Shown here piece by piece: positions 1 through 11,530 of a stretch of 64,000 bases of DNA (position 1 is the first letter of the stretch; each line of letters starts with the position of its first letter). The notes beneath the pieces are model-generated. The model saw only the letters and a program-made list of their open reading frames with translations, was not told where the DNA came from and did not search any database. This DNA comes from Chitinophagales bacterium (GTDB lineage: Bacteria > Bacteroidota > Bacteroidia > Chitinophagales > LD1), in contig JAHBTS010000003.1 of NCBI GenBank assembly GCA_019638515.1, positions 1 to 64,000 on the forward strand, read 5' to 3'. The translations under genes and the position numbers were made by a program.

Positions 1-3000
1 AATCAAATCCATTTTGCTGAATCGCCAGTGGGTTGGTTAGGTTGCCTACATTAAACACCTTAAAGTATCCACTCGTAAAGTCGTTGTTCATATAGTCGCC
101 ATCTTCGTTGGAACCTGAATACTTGGTTAAGTATAAAGCATTCATACTGGTGATATCATCATCTTCGGTGCAATGGTTGCCGTTTACATTATTTGCAGCT
201 GCTGTAGCAACTAAATCGTCAAAGTCTGCCTGGCTAAAGTATAAGCGTAGCGATACATCGGTTGGATTGGCATTACCATCGTGGAATTTTGTACTTGGAT
301 CCGGATAAGAGCCAGATTTCACTACAAAGTGCCTGCGCATAGCTGCAAGTAACGTACCGGAGCATGAAGTTCCTAAATTTGGAACTTGTGGTGCTACTGC
401 TTCTCTATAAGACTCTACAGTAACCATTCCCAAATCCACACCATTATCTTTTACAGAAGCTATTACTTCGCTTGCCGAACCTTGCTTTCTAAAGTGTACC
501 CACTCGTTGAAACCTTTCAAAATACATTGGCTTTGGGCATTACCAGGTGTAAGTACATTTGGAAGTGTGGTTGGCAAACCTGTATTCTTACCAAGAGTAG
601 ATGTAGCTTTACAACCGTTGGCATCGGTAACTTCAAATGTATGGATTCCTGCACCCATCGGTGTTCTGTATATTTTCAATACTTCGCCTCCAGATGTATA
701 TACTACGGCAGACCCTCCACTTATATCGTTCACCGTATAAGTTGGCATTCCACCAGATGCACTGGTGTAAATATAATCCCACTCCCCTCCGCCTACTGTT
801 CCTGCACAATCTTCCATAGTGCTGGTAAGCGATGGAGTTGGCAATATAGTAAGCTCAACTTCATCAGATGCTGCCGCACAGCCCGAACCACTTCTGTTAT
901 ACGTAACTTTAAATTTATACAACTTATCTAAAGTATTATCAGGGTTGGTTAACGGTGCTGTATGCAACGAATCGTTTACAGCTCCGCTTATATTGCTATA
1001 GGTTGATGTGCCGTAATCGAATATGGCCCATTGGTAAGTAATTGTTCCACTGCCGCCTCCGGTTGTGCTTGTATTCAACACAAACACATCGTTGTTACAA
1101 CCTACCGAGTCGCTTCCTTCAGGAAGTATTGTAATAGCTGGTGCTGAATTTATAGTAACCGCTACGCTTGATGAAGTTACACCTGCACCGCAAGATGCAC
1201 TCACTACCACATCATAACTGCCACCATCCGTTGCAAGAGGGGCGGTAAGCACTAAAGTGGCAGTTCCCTGACCCGAAACAACACTATTGTTAGAAACCGG
1301 AACTCCATTTTTTCTCCATACAAAAGTTAAACCGGAGCCTGTAGCCGAAACAGAGATTGTTTGCGAACCTGTTCCTTCACAAGTAGCAGCCGGAGCTGTT
1401 GGCTGTGTATCAATAGTAGCCGCTACACAACAAGAAGTTGTAGAAGCAGTAAGTTGAAGCGGTGCAGAGTAGCAAGAGCCGCTATATGACCATACATACA
1501 AAGTGTAGGTATTGCCGCAAGTAAGCCCCGTTTGTGTAAAGGTGGTACTTACTCCATTATCGATAGCAGTGGCATAATTATTAGTAGTATTATACTTATA
1601 GCCGCTTACACCCGATACTGCAGACCAATTCCACACAATTTGATTTTGACCTGGTGTATGCGTTCCGGCTGTGGGTGCTGCAGGATTAGCATTTACGGTA
1701 ATAGTACCAGTTGCCGTGTTCGTTCCACCCGTGCAACCGCCCGTCATCGTTACCGTGTAGTTAAATGTACCGCTTACAGTTGGAGTACCACTAATGGTTA
1801 CGGTATTAGCCAACCAACTGCCCGTTACACCTGTCGGCAATCCGCTAAACGTAGCTCCCGTTGCTCCCGTAGTGGCTAAACTAATACTTGTGATTGGTGT
1901 ATTGATACATGTAGTCCGGTTTTCACCTGCCGCTATTGTGTTGTATGGGTTCACCGTTATGGTGCCAGTGGCCGTGTTCGTGCCTCCAGTGCAGCCACCC
2001 GTCATCGTTACCGTGTAGTTAAACGTACCGCTTGCCGTAGGTGTACCGCTTATGGTGGCAACATTAGCTGACCAACTGCCCGTTACACCTGCCGGCAATC
2101 CGCTAAACGTAGCTCCCGTTGCTCCCATAGTGGCTAAACTAATACTTGTGATTGCCGTATTGATACAAGTAGTTCTGTTTACACCTGCTGCTATTGTGTT
2201 GTATGGGTCTACGGTAATAGTTCCCGTTGCCGTATTTGTTCCGCCCGTGCAGCCACCCGTCATCGTTACCGTGTAGTTAAATGTACCGCTTACGGTAGGA
2301 GTACCACTAATGGTTACGGTATTAGCTGACCAACTGCCCGTTACACCTGCCGGTAATCCGCTGAATGTTGCTCCCGTTGCTCCCGTAGTAGCTAAACTAA
2401 TATTTGTGATTGGTGTATTGATACATGTAGTCCGGTTTACACCTGCTGCTATTGTGTTGTATGGGTTTACGGTAATAGTTCCCGTTGCCGATACACTGCC
2501 GCAACCACCCGTTAATGGTATATTGTAATTAAACACTCCGCTTGCTGTTGGTGTGCCGCTAATAGTAATCGTATTACTGCTAAACGAAGCCGTTACACCC
2601 GCAGGCAAGCCTGTTGCAGTGCCCGTTCCCGTTGCACCTGTTGTGGTATGCGTAATAGCAGTAATGGCAGTATTTACACATGTTGTTGGTGATGAAGAGG
2701 CTGCGCCAACTGTATTATTAGGAGAAATTGTTATACTCATAGTTCTTGCAGTACCGCTACCGCAGGTGCCATTGGCTTTTACACTCAAAGTTCCACTGGT
2801 TGCTGAAGCTGAAAAATCTATGGTAACAGAATTTCCTGTTCCGTTTATTGTAGCGCCTGTTCCACTATACGACCATGTATAAGAACTAGCGCCACTTACT
2901 GCGGGAACTGTATAAACCACACCGTTCTGCCCACGGCACACAGATGCCGAAGACACTGTAAAATTACCCGGCTGCTGTGGTACATCATTTACAGTTATAG

Positions 3001-6000
3001 TAATGCTTTTGCAAGCAGACGTGCCATTGCAACCTTTGGTAAATACATAATAAGTATAAGTGCCTGCTGTATTATAGGTAATGGTTCGGCTGGCTGCTTG
3101 GCAAGCTGCATCATCAAAAATATGTGCCAATAATGGATATGGAATCCCTTCTTTACAGGTAAGAAACAAAAATGGAGTTGTCCAGTTATAGCTGCTGCCT
3201 TCCGACAAAACACCATTCACAGTTAAAGTAGTAGTAGTTCCCACACAAAACGTAGTACCTGCAGAAGACGTAATGCTATTCACCACATCACCTGCGCTAG
3301 TGGTAAACGACCACACTGGCATATTAGATGCAATAGCAGTTCCAAAACCATTTCTCGGTACTATCTTCCAATAATAGGTTGTACTTGCCGATAAGGTTGG
3401 TTTAAAATAAGAACTGTTTTGGTTGGTAGAAACCCGAACCGAAGCATCGGCATTTGTTACCAATGTTAGATTGGTGCTTACATACACATCATAACCCGTA
3501 GGGCTTCCATCTACTGCATTCCACGAAAGAACCGTATTAGTACATTGCCCTGTGGCACCATTGGCAGGCGCATTGTAGGCAATACATTGCGGTACTGCCG
3601 AAGCCGCCACCGGAACATTTCTGGTAAACAAAATCTTTGTATTGGTTTGCGGAATGGTTGTTAAGTTATTCTTTACACCACTGCTAAACGTTGCCGTATT
3701 AGCCGTTTGCTGTGTAAACAATTTAGTTACATCTAAAGTTCCCGATAGAGAAGCAGAGTTCATTCCGGAAGTGTATCTATTACTGTTTTCGTCTGAACCA
3801 TTCGTCATGGTTCCATATTGAAATTCTATGTTTCCGTTGGCTTCGTAAAGTTTTACTTGGAAATTGTAGTTGCCATAATAACAAGGTGAACCACAATTAG
3901 AAGAAACCGGCCTCGATAAACCTCTCCATTGAACAGTCAATACTCTATTAGGTGCTGTGCCACTCACCAAATAATGCACCGATGAATTAAGACTGTACCC
4001 ATTGGTAATTAAATTATCGTAGAAAGGCGCAATAGTTTGCAAAGTACCAAACGAACCCGCTTTTGTAAATGTGTTGTAGTTGTCGCCAGAATAAGCATCG
4101 CCACTTCCACACGATGGTAATGGATTTCCTGTAGCATCAGATGAGGTATTGAACGTAATAAAACCATTGGTAGAAATACGAAACTGCGTATGGTTATTTC
4201 CATCGTAAGGGAAAGAAAATCCTATATTGATATTGTTACTCAGGTTATTATCCGAAGTGCCGTTGCGCCAATTGGTAACAGCCGTGCCACTACCTGCAAT
4301 GTCGGCATACGCAACACCTGTATTTCTGCTCGCTGTATAGGCATCTAACCCTTTTTTATTAGCTGCAATAGCTATACGATTGTTGCTTTCGCACAGCGAA
4401 ACACTGTTATACTTTGCTACATAATAATTTGTAGTGGTAGTAATTGACGGGCTAAATGGATTGGCGGTACTTACTACAGTTCCACCTGTTGCCGCATTAT
4501 ACCAACGGAAACTCTCATTAGCACCCAATGAACCTCCATTTAAAGAAACTGTACCATTGCTGCAATTATAGGTAGCCGTAGGCGTTGGGTCGGTAGGCAC
4601 CGGAATGGCAGCATTTACCACCACACTTGCCGAAGCCGCAGAAGTGCAACCATAAGAGTTAGTTACTACAAACGTATAGGAGCCACCTGTTAGCCCGCTC
4701 AGCGTGCCCGAAGTGCCCGATCCGGATAAAGAACCGCTTGGTGTTCCTGTAACTGTCCAAGAGCCGCTGGCAGGTAAGTTGTTTAATTGCACACTACCCG
4801 TACCTACCAAGCAAGTTGGTTGCGTAACAGTGCCAATGGTTGGCGCTGAAGGAATTGGATTTACCGTAGCCGTTACCTGTGTGCGTGGGCTACTGGTACA
4901 AGTGCCAACCGTAGCCGCTACCCAATAGTTGGTAGTGCTTGTAATGCTCGGTGTAGTATAGCTTGCTCCGCTATGCAGAGAAGTGCCACCCGAAGCAGCT
5001 GCATACCAATTTATAGTTCCCGAACTGGCAGTTGCCGATAGTGCCACTGTGCCCGTTCCGCAACGCGAACCGGGTGTAACTGCTGTAATAGAAGGTGTTG
5101 CCACCACAGTAATATTTACCGTTGCCGTAGTAGAACCACAACCATTGGTTGCTGTAACCGTATAGGCTGTTGCTGCCTTAGCCGCAGTAGGCGTGCCGCT
5201 AATGGTGCCATTAGAAGTATTGAGCGACAAGCCCGCAGGCAATGCCGGACTAATACCAAATGTAGAAGCCGTGCCCGTAAATGTGGCTGTATTATTAGTT
5301 ATTGCCACTCCTGTACAATAGGAAGCAGTAGGCACTGCATAGCTGAGCGCAGTTGGTTTTTGATTAACCGTTATAGAAAGCGCCTTTGTAGTGCTGCCGC
5401 AAGCATTATTTACGGTAACGGTATAGTTAGCTGTTGCCGTAGCCGTTGTGGGTGTACCGCTGATAGTTCCGTTAGAAGTATTAAGCAACAAGCCCGCAGG
5501 CAATGCCGGGCTAACCGAATAAGAAGTAGCCGGTGCCCCGGTAAACGAAGGCGTATTAGCAGCTATTGCCGTTCCGGTGCAATACACAGGAGCATTATTA
5601 GTATAAGTAAGATTAGAAGGCGCTGCCAACGTGGTAAACGAAACTTGATTGCCATAAACCGTACCGCTGGAGGTGGTTACATAGGTGCGCACATAATACA
5701 GCGTGCCGTTGGCAAGCCCGCTAAGGCTCGAAGTAAAAGCACCCGTAGTGCCCGAAGCCGTTACCTTGCTGTTGGCAATAGTAGGGTTGGCAGTAGTGGC
5801 ATACACCACTCCGCGTTCCGAAATAGTGCAAGGATCAGTAGCTGCCGCAGTAACGTTGCCGCCTGTGCTTGCCGTAGTGCAGCCTATACCGCTTGCCGCA
5901 GTAGTAGTAGCAGTGGGTTGGTTGCAGCAATCGGTTCTTATATTCCAAATGGTGTACACTGTAGATTGTGCACACCCGCCCGAAGTGGTACTGGTAGCTC

Positions 6001-7384
6001 TTATTTTTACCGAGCCTGTGGCTCCCGAAGTGTTGATGGCAGCGCCCGGTGTATAAGCCGTATAAGTTGCCCCATCGTTGATGCTCACCTCGTACGTATT
6101 GGAACTTCCGCTACCGTTGTTAAAAGTTACTTTCCCTGTATTTTGACCCGGGCAGATGCCTAAAACAGTTACGTTAACCAACATATTATCACTCACATTG
6201 CAGGGCGATCCGGTAGTAGTCATGGTTAAGGTTGCAGTTCCCGTCCACAATGGATCGTTCGGTATCCAAGTAGGATTGGTTACTGTATTAGAAGGCGAGA
6301 ACGAACCCGCTACCGAGCTGCTCCAACTCACTCCTATAGCATTCGTATAACTGCCGCTGAGCGATGCCGCTACTCCTCTGCCTACCGTTACATCACTACC
6401 CGCATTGGCGGTGGGTGGATTAACTATGGCTATACTTACCGAAGCAGAAGTGCTGCCACAAGCATTAGTAACAGTAACTGTATAATTAGTTGCCGCCTGC
6501 GCATTGCTTGGCGTACCTGTAATACTTCCATTGCTTGTATTGAAACTTAAACCCGTGGGCAATGCCGGGCTTATACTATAGCTCGTTGCCGATGAACCGC
6601 TAAACGAAGGATTATTGGCTGTAATAGCTTGCCCTTTGCAATAAGTGGCAGGGCTTGCACTATAGGTAAGATTGGTTGGAGCGGTGCAAGGAATGGTATA
6701 TGTTACTCGTAAAACAGGCCTTCGTGTTATATCCGTTGTCCCATTTCCTGCACCATCAGCACCATAAATATAAAAGCCAAAATTACCACTACCTCTCGAA
6801 AATCCTAAATTAACTGCCTGTGTTTTATTTGAGTTTAAGAATGTAACTCCGGTAGCATTAATACCTCTAACCTTTGCACCGGCAGGGTCTAAATTTCCAT
6901 TACTAGATTCGTGCGCTGATGTCTGTCCGATTGCATTCCAAACTGCCGTTGCAGTCATAGAACCAGGATCTCCCGTAAAGAATTTTAAATAATTTTTATC
7001 GGCAGAACCACTACTTGTTTGTACATAGAAATGTACCTCCGCAGCAGTAATGGTAGCATTAGATGGGACATAACTTTGAATGTTAAAGCGCGCCCATCCT
7101 CGAAATGCTTGGCTTACCCCATGTCTTAAATATCCATAGTTTTTTGTCGTAATATTCTCTATACGTCCGGAATTAGGATTAACTGCTCCCGTACATGGAA
7201 TATCTACAGTTACTTGTGCCGATGCAAACGTTGACATTAGCACAAACAACAATAAGGCACTTTTCAGTTTATTAAAAGGATAAGCCTGTAAGTGAATAGC
7301 CTCCAAAGCCATACGCTTTCCTTTAAGTGAAATAAGGTTCATATTTTCGTTTAAAAACGGTAAAAAAGTATTGGTAGTTCTCAT
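1..7384 (-). CDS. Giant Ig-like-repeat secreted adhesin, probable T9SS cargo (C-terminus outside window)
   Basis: The frame is open from the ATG at 7384 to the window edge, at least 2461 codons. It has a probable Sec signal ([14 protein letters not shown], near residue 55). The long stretch before it makes a start at the ATG at 7342 or 7312 equally possible. After the signal comes a DNRLRE-like beta-sandwich region. Then come many roughly 80-90 residue Ig/He_PIG-like modules with the pattern LPxGLSxNTSNGTIxGTP and TVTVTNxCGSTT, an FN3-like module near 3350-3550, and four near-identical modules at 1695-2723. Ig and PKD-like strings of this kind are typical of SprB-like gliding adhesins exported by the type IX system, so a C-terminal sorting domain is expected further left. 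Ligand unknown. It starts 14 nt after the stop of the glycine-rich gene and is probably co-transcribed with it. Confidence 0.88.
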   Translation of the reverse strand, partial: MRTTNTFLPFLNENMNLISLKGKRMALEAIHLQAYPFNKLKSALLLFVLMSTFASAQVTVDIPCTGAVNPNSGRIENITTKNYGYLRHGVSQAFRGWARFNIQSYVPSNATITAAEVHFYVQTSSGSADKNYLKFFTGDPGSMTATAVWNAIGQTSAHESSNGNLDPAGAKVRGINATGVTFLNSNKTQAVNLGFSRGSGNFGFYIYGADGAGNGTTDITRRPVLRVTYTIPCTAPTNLTYSASPATYCKGQAITANNPSFSGSSATSYSISPALPTGLSFNTSNGSITGTPSNAQAATNYTVTVTNACGSTSASVSIAIVNPPTANAGSDVTVGRGVAASLSGSYTNAIGVSWSSSVAGSFSPSNTVTNPTWIPNDPLWTGTATLTMTTTGSPCNVSDNMLVNVTVLGICPGQNTGKVTFNNGSGSSNTYEVSINDGATYTAYTPGAAINTSGATGSVKIRATSTTSGGCAQSTVYTIWNIRTDCCNQPTATTTAASGIGCTTASTGGNVTAAATDPCTISERGVVYATTANPTIANSKVTASGTTGAFTSSLSGLANGTLYYVRTYVTTSSGTVYGNQVSFTTLAAPSNLTYTNNAPVYCTGTAIAANTPSFTGAPATSYSVSPALPAGLLLNTSNGTISGTPTTATATANYTVTVNNACGSTTKALSITVNQKPTALSYAVPTASYCTGVAITNNTATFTGTASTFGISPALPAGLSLNTSNGTISGTPTAAKAATAYTVTATNGCGSTTATVNITVVATPSITAVTPGSRCGTGTVALSATASSGTINWYAAASGGTSLHSGASYTTPSITSTTNYWVAATVGTCTSSPRTQVTATVNPIPSAPTIGTVTQPTCLVGTGSVQLNNLPASGSWTVTGTPSGSLSGSGTSGTLSGLTGGSYTFVVTNSYGCTSAASASVVVNAAIPVPTDPTPTATYNCSNGTVSLNGGSLGANESFRWYNAATGGTVVSTANPFSPSITTTTNYYVAKYNSVSLCESNNRIAIAANKKGLDAYTASRNTGVAYADIAGSGTAVTNWRNGTSDNNLSNNINIGFSFPYDGNNHTQFRISTNGFITFNTSSDATGNPLPSCGSGDAYSGDNYNTFTKAGSFGTLQTIAPFYDNLITNGYSLNSSVHYLVSGTAPNRVLTVQWRGLSRPVSSNCGSPCYYGNYNFQVKLYEANGNIEFQYGTMTNGSDENSNRYTSGMNSASLSGTLDVTKLFTQQTANTATFSSGVKNNLTTIPQTNTKILFTRNVPVAASAVPQCIAYNAPANGATGQCTNTVLSWNAVDGSPTGYDVYVSTNLTLVTNADASVRVSTNQNSSYFKPTLSASTTYYWKIVPRNGFGTAIASNMPVWSFTTSAGDVVNSITSSAGTTFCVGTTTTLTVNGVLSEGSSYNWTTPFLFLTCKEGIPYPLLAHIFDDAACQAASRTITYNTAGTYTYYVFTKGCNGTSACKSITITVNDVPQQPGNFTVSSASVCRGQNGVVYTVPAVSGASSYTWSYSGTGATINGTGNSVTIDFSASATSGTLSVKANGTCGSGTARTMSITISPNNTVGAASSSPTTCVNTAITAITHTTTGATGTGTATGLPAGVTASFSSNTITISGTPTASGVFNYNIPLTGGCGSVSATGTITVNPYNTIAAGVNRTTCINTPITNISLATTGATGATFSGLPAGVTGSWSANTVTISGTPTVSGTFNYTVTMTGGCTGGTNTATGTITVDPYNTIAAGVNRTTCINTAITSISLATMGATGATFSGLPAGVTGSWSANVATISGTPTASGTFNYTVTMTGGCTGGTNTATGTITVNPYNTIAAGENRTTCINTPITSISLATTGATGATFSGLPTGVTGSWLANTVTISGTPTVSGTFNYTVTMTGGCTGGTNTATGTITVNANPAAPTAGTHTPGQNQIVWNWSAVSGVSGYKYNTTNNYATAIDNGVSTTFTQTGLTCGNTYTLYVWSYSGSCYSAPLQLTASTTSCCVAATIDTQPTAPAATCEGTGSQTISVSATGSGLTFVWRKNGVPVSNNSVVSGQGTATLVLTAPLATDGGSYDVVVSASCGAGVTSSSVAVTINSAPAITILPEGSDSVGCNNDVFVLNTSTTGGGSGTITYQWAIFDYGTSTYSNISGAVNDSLHTAPLTNPDNTLDKLYKFKVTYNRSGSGCAAASDEVELTILPTPSLTSTMEDCAGTVGGGEWDYIYTSASGGMPTYTVNDISGGSAVVYTSGGEVLKIYRTPMGAGIHTFEVTDANGCKATSTLGKNTGLPTTLPNVLTPGNAQSQCILKGFNEWVHFRKQGSASEVIASVKDNGVDLGMVTVESYREAVAPQVPNLGTSCSGTLLAAMRRHFVVKSGSYPDPSTKFHDGNANPTDVSLRLYFSQADFDDLVATAAANNVNGNHCTEDDDITSMNALYLTKYSGSNEDGDYMNNDFTSGYFKVFNVGNLTNPLAIQQNGFD
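1695..2723 (-). repeat. Tandem 258-bp (86-residue) repeats inside the adhesin gene
   Basis: Three units at about 1695-1952, 1953-2210 and 2211-2468 are almost identical at the DNA level and exactly 258 bp apart. A fourth, diverged unit follows at about 2469-2723. Each encodes one Ig-like module with the core [21 protein letters not shown]. Because the period is a multiple of three, gain or loss of a unit keeps the reading frame. Confidence 0.9.
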
Positions 7385-7398
7385 TGCTTCTCTATCGT

Positions 7399-8544
7399 TT
7401 AAGGGTTAGTAATGGTATTGATACTCGGTGGTGTAGGAAGAGGCGTGATGCTTACCACGGCACTGCCGTTCATATCTGCACCGCAATAAGTGCCATTGGC
7501 AACTGATTTTACGGTATAAGTGCCTGCCACAGTTTGGTTGCCAAACGAGATAGCACTGCCCGTGCCTGCCACCGCAGCACCCACTGCCGAGCCATCTCTA
7601 TAAAGCTGGTAGCTAATGCCGGATTGCGAGCCGCTTAGCCCAACAGCCGTGCCGCTGCCGCCACTACAATAACTGCCGCCACCGGTAACGCTATAAACCG
7701 TTGGAGCTGTGCAACAAGCACCTTGTGTGTAAGTAACAACAACTGCACCATTGGCACCATTAGCTCCTGCTCTGCTACCGGAAACATATACTGTGGAACC
7801 ACCACCTCCACCACCATAAGCATTACCGGGGTTTCCATTACTTCCCCCATTTGATGTAGTAGAAACTCCGGTTCCACCACTACCGCCACCGGTTGCACCT
7901 CCGCTTCCGGCAGTTACTATACCACCGTTACCTCCTGCAGCCGTAGTTCCGGCTCCTCCGCCACCACCTCCGCTTTGGTCTGTGAAACTAGTATTAGGAT
8001 TACTATTACCCCCATTACCACCTTTAAATCCTTGATTTGCCGGTATATTATTGGCTATGGCACCACCAGCTCCGCCAGCTCCGGCAGAAGAAGAACTTGA
8101 AGCCATTTGCCCTCCCAAACCCCCTGCGGCTTTAATAAAATTGATAGAATTATAGGTAACAGCACTATAACCACCCGTGTTACCTGTGTTAGCCGATACA
8201 CCTGTACCTCCCGCCCCTACAACAATAGATAACTGCCCTCCGGGAGTAACCGTATAATTCGATACTGTAACACAAGCACCACCACCACCACCACCACCAT
8301 TCCTATCTGTACTTCTTGCACCCCCACCGGCTCCACCGGCACCATAGCAAGTAACCGTAACAGATGTTACTCCACAAGGTATTGTCCAATTACAAGAACC
8401 CGGAGTAGTAAATGCTACTGTATATGGGTTAGAACCTGTGGTAGCCGGGCTACACTGTGCCCAAGCAGATACAGGAAGAAGCAGTAATAAAGAAAAACTA
8501 GTTATTAAAAAATATACCTTTAGGATGAAGTATTTTTTTAGCAT
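7399..8544 (-). CDS. Glycine-rich secreted protein, apparently truncated adhesin
   Basis: The ATG at 8544 gives a clean signal peptide (MLKKYF... to PVSAWA-Q); an in-frame start 13 codons earlier only adds a charged lead. Residues of about 40-250 form a glycine-rich domain (long GGGGGG and GAGGTG runs) of the type found at the front of large Bacteroidota surface proteins. About 100 residues of an Ig-like module with four cysteines follow. The protein then stops at SINTITNP, a string that in such adhesins normally leads into the next module. No T9SS or other sorting domain is visible, so export to the periplasm is likely but surface anchoring is not explained. It precedes the giant adhesin by 14 nt. 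It may be a naturally short protein or the remnant of a longer one. Confidence 0.8.
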   Translation of the reverse strand: MLKKYFILKVYFLITSFSLLLLLPVSAWAQCSPATTGSNPYTVAFTTPGSCNWTIPCGVTSVTVTCYGAGGAGGGARSTDRNGGGGGGGACVTVSNYTVTPGGQLSIVVGAGGTGVSANTGNTGGYSAVTYNSINFIKAAGGLGGQMASSSSSAGAGGAGGAIANNIPANQGFKGGNGGNSNPNTSFTDQSGGGGGGAGTTAAGGNGGIVTAGSGGATGGGSGGTGVSTTSNGGSNGNPGNAYGGGGGGSTVYVSGSRAGANGANGAVVVTYTQGACCTAPTVYSVTGGGSYCSGGSGTAVGLSGSQSGISYQLYRDGSAVGAAVAGTGSAISFGNQTVAGTYTVKSVANGTYCGADMNGSAVVSITPLPTPPSINTITNP

Positions 8545-9060
8545 ATAATAAAGATATTTTAAACTGTTTGATAATAATTCCAACTGAAAGAGAAGTATAT
8601 GGATACACTTCTTTTATCTTAATTAACCATACCAATGCCTTAAATTCTTAAATGAATTGACACTTTTAAAATAGCAATGGAAAAACTAGGTAACAGAGGA
8701 GAAAAAAAGGTACTAATTGGAGTTGATTTACTTACGATTAATGAATAATTTCAATGTTTAAGTTTAGAAGTGTTATAGCTTTACTTTTCGTTTTAACATA
8801 AGTAATCCGTCTTATTCTTGGTGCAAAGTTAAATTTATTCATTACAATGTAAATGGGATGAAATACTATAATTACGTTTTTTTAAGTTAAAAACAACCGA
8901 AACAGCAATATAAACTCACAACAAATGAAAGTCAATACCCTCTTTGTATTTTATTTTCACTGTTTGATGCGGAAAAAAATGCTCTCGAAAGTACTATTAA
9001 AGGAAATAACAGCACTATAACCCTTTGCGGGATGGCGTTCATAAATACATAAAGCAAGAA
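8545..9060. other. Intergenic region between purL end and adhesin start
   Basis: This AT-rich 516-bp gap has no coding potential I can support. It holds the -7 box at 8824-8831 and a long untranslated leader. I saw no convincing hairpin terminator after purL. Confidence 0.5.
8824..8831 (-). promoter_or_regulatory. Bacteroidota -7 box for the adhesin genes
   Basis: On the minus strand this reads TAACTTTG followed by CAC, matching the TAnnTTTG consensus of the Bacteroidota main sigma factor. It would give a leader of about 270 nt before the ATG at 8544. Confidence 0.5.
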
Positions 9061-11292
9061 CTATCCTGCTAATGTTTCTTCTAATGCACTGTTGTATTGG
9101 TTTTTAAACTGAGCTGCAGTTCCCCAATTTTCGCCATTGATTACAATGCTAGCATTGGTTACTATTCCTAAAAACTCATGTGACTGATTGCCTACTAAAC
9201 TTAAAAACGCAGCTTTCTTTTCTGCCGATACGCTTACTACTACGCGGCTTTGGCTTTCGCCAAATAACCACGCATCATTCCTGATGGTGGTGGCATTTTT
9301 TACGTCCACACCCAAACCGTTTACCATTGCAGATTCTAGCAATGCAATAAACAAGCCCCCTTCGCTTACATCATGGGCAGATTCAATTGCTTCTTCGGCA
9401 ATAAGTTTCTTAAGCAACTGCTGTAACTGCAACTCTTCGTTTATATCGAAATAAGGAGTTGAAGAGCTTTCGATGCCATGATATTTAACCAAGTATTCTG
9501 AGCTGGAAATATCGCTGCGCGAAGTTCCTAAGAGATAAATTTCACTACCGGAGTTTTTAAAGTTTAAGGTCATGGCATTTTGCCAGTGGCTCAGCAGCCC
9601 AATCATACCAATAGTTGGTGTTGGAAATACCGCACCACCTTCGGTACTTTGGTTGTAGAAACTTACATTACCACCTGTAACAGGAGTGCCCAGCGCTTCG
9701 CAGGCTATGCCCATTCCTTTAAGTGCATTTACAAACTGCCAATACACATGCGGATTATATGGATTTCCAAAATTAAGACAGTTGGTAATGGCACTCGGGT
9801 CGCCACCACTGCATACAATATTTCTAGCAGCTTCGGCTACGGCAATTTGCCCGCCAACTAAAGGATTTGCCCACACATAGCGCGCATTGCAATCAACAGT
9901 AACTGCTAGTGCTTTATCGCTATTTGGCTGCACGCGCACTACTGCTGCATCGCTCGGGCGATTCGAAGATGTGTTGGCTACACCTACCATGCTATCGTAC
10001 TGTGTGTACACCCATTTTTTGCTGGCAATATTGAGCGAACTTACCAGCATATTGGCTACTTGTTTTAAATTTTCGGGAACTACTACTGCATCTATGTTAA
10101 ACTTCAAGTTTTCGGCAAAATAAGGAGGTTCCGAAAATTCTCTTTCATATACCGGAGCTCCGCCACCAAGCACTAAACTTTCGGCAGGAACTTTGGCTAC
10201 TAAAGTTTCACCCATATAGTATTCTAAAACTCCGGTTCCGGTTACTTCGCCAATAATGGCACAATGCAAATCCCACTTTTCAAACACCGCCTCTACTGCT
10301 GCTTCCATACCTTTCTTCACCACAATAAGCATACGCTCTTGCGACTCGCTCAGCAATATTTCCCATGGTTTCATACTTGCTTGGCGGGTAGGTACTTTCT
10401 CTAACTGAATGCGCATACCTGCATTTCCTTTGGCACTCATTTCGGAGGTAGAGCAGGTAATTCCTGCTGCACCCATATCTTGCATGCCCACTACGGCTCC
10501 GGTTTTTATTACTTCAAGCGAAGCCTCTAGCAATAGCTTTTCCTGAAATGGGTCGCCTACCTGCACCGCAGGCAAATCGTTTACACTATCTGCCGTAATA
10601 TCTTTTGAGGCAAATGCTGCACCATGAATACCGTCTTTTCCGGTGGAGCTGCCTACAATATACACCAAATTTCCCTCGCCTTCGGCAATGGCCGAAACGG
10701 TTTCGTTTGTTTTTACTATTCCCACACTCATGGCATTTACCAAAGGATTGGTTTGGTACACCGAATCAAAATATACTTCGCCCGCTACGGTAGGCACACC
10801 AAAGCAGTTGCCGTAATCGCCAATTCCTTTCACTACACCTTTTAAAAGATACTTAGTACGTTCATTTTTTAAATCGCCAAAACGCAAAGAATTGAGTGCA
10901 CAAATGGGGCGCGCGCCCATTGTAAAAATATCGCGATGAATACCGCCCACTCCGGTTGCAGCTCCTTGGTATGGCTCCAGTGCGCTGGGGTGGTTATGGC
11001 TTTCTATTTTAAATGCACATGCCAGTCCATCGCCCACATCTACCAATCCTGCATTTTCTTCTCCGGCTTCTACCAGCAAGTGTTTTCCTTTGCGCGGCAA
11101 CTTCTTTAAGTATATAATAGAATTTTTGTAAGAACAGTGCTCGCTCCACATTACAGAATAGATACTCAACTCCGTAAAATTGGGCGTACGGCCAAGAATT
11201 TCCCTAATTTTCTCAAATTCCTCTGGGCGAAGACCGAGTTGCTGTGCTTGTTCTAATGTTGCTGCTTGTAATGATGAAGTTAAGTCAGTCAT
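9061..11292 (-). CDS. purL: Phosphoribosylformylglycinamidine synthase II (PurL)
   Basis: Catalyses the ATP-dependent conversion of FGAR and ammonia to FGAM in purine synthesis. At 743 residues it is the small PurL form, which normally works with separate PurQ and PurS; neither is in this window. Diagnostic motifs are the early WSEHCSYKN box with the catalytic His at about 52, and [20 protein letters not shown] at about 98-117, the ATP/metal-binding signature. A second half with duplicated AIRS-like ATP-binding folds follows ([17 protein letters not shown] near the C-terminus). The start MTDLTSS is the first ATG and matches family N-termini. It is divergent from the ABC-F gene across a 238-bp gap. 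Confidence 0.97.
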   Translation of the reverse strand: MTDLTSSLQAATLEQAQQLGLRPEEFEKIREILGRTPNFTELSIYSVMWSEHCSYKNSIIYLKKLPRKGKHLLVEAGEENAGLVDVGDGLACAFKIESHNHPSALEPYQGAATGVGGIHRDIFTMGARPICALNSLRFGDLKNERTKYLLKGVVKGIGDYGNCFGVPTVAGEVYFDSVYQTNPLVNAMSVGIVKTNETVSAIAEGEGNLVYIVGSSTGKDGIHGAAFASKDITADSVNDLPAVQVGDPFQEKLLLEASLEVIKTGAVVGMQDMGAAGITCSTSEMSAKGNAGMRIQLEKVPTRQASMKPWEILLSESQERMLIVVKKGMEAAVEAVFEKWDLHCAIIGEVTGTGVLEYYMGETLVAKVPAESLVLGGGAPVYEREFSEPPYFAENLKFNIDAVVVPENLKQVANMLVSSLNIASKKWVYTQYDSMVGVANTSSNRPSDAAVVRVQPNSDKALAVTVDCNARYVWANPLVGGQIAVAEAARNIVCSGGDPSAITNCLNFGNPYNPHVYWQFVNALKGMGIACEALGTPVTGGNVSFYNQSTEGGAVFPTPTIGMIGLLSHWQNAMTLNFKNSGSEIYLLGTSRSDISSSEYLVKYHGIESSSTPYFDINEELQLQQLLKKLIAEEAIESAHDVSEGGLFIALLESAMVNGLGVDVKNATTIRNDAWLFGESQSRVVVSVSAEKKAAFLSLVGNQSHEFLGIVTNASIVINGENWGTAAQFKNQYNSALEETLAG

Positions 11293-11530
11293 GTTTGCTG
11301 ATAGTTATAGTGCCTTGGCACCGGTAAAAAATTGGTGGCGCGAAACTATCATTCGCCAACCGCTTTTTAAAAAATAGTTTTCCAAATGAGTGAAAAACCT
11401 TCACAAACCAATAAAAACAAGCCATACGGTACAGTTGTGACTGCATGATTTTATCTTTTAAAACGCTCTTAGAGAATATAGAAGCCAATACACACCGCCC
11501 TTAGTTTCTAAAAATCCTTTTCTTCGCACC

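Noticed and set aside
1695-2723. Possible CRISPR array from the regular repeats
   Set aside because: Units are 258 bp, coding and in frame with no spacers; they are protein module repeats.
386-6350. Many plus-strand open frames of 60-267 codons opposite the giant adhesin, including 5360-6163
   Set aside because: They mirror the codons of the minus-strand repeat protein, have low-complexity Ser/Arg/Cys or Val/Pro composition, and lack recognisable domains or start signals.
11285-11488. 67-codon minus-strand frame upstream of purL
   Set aside because: Overlaps the purL start in another frame and shows no recognisable family; more likely the purL leader region.
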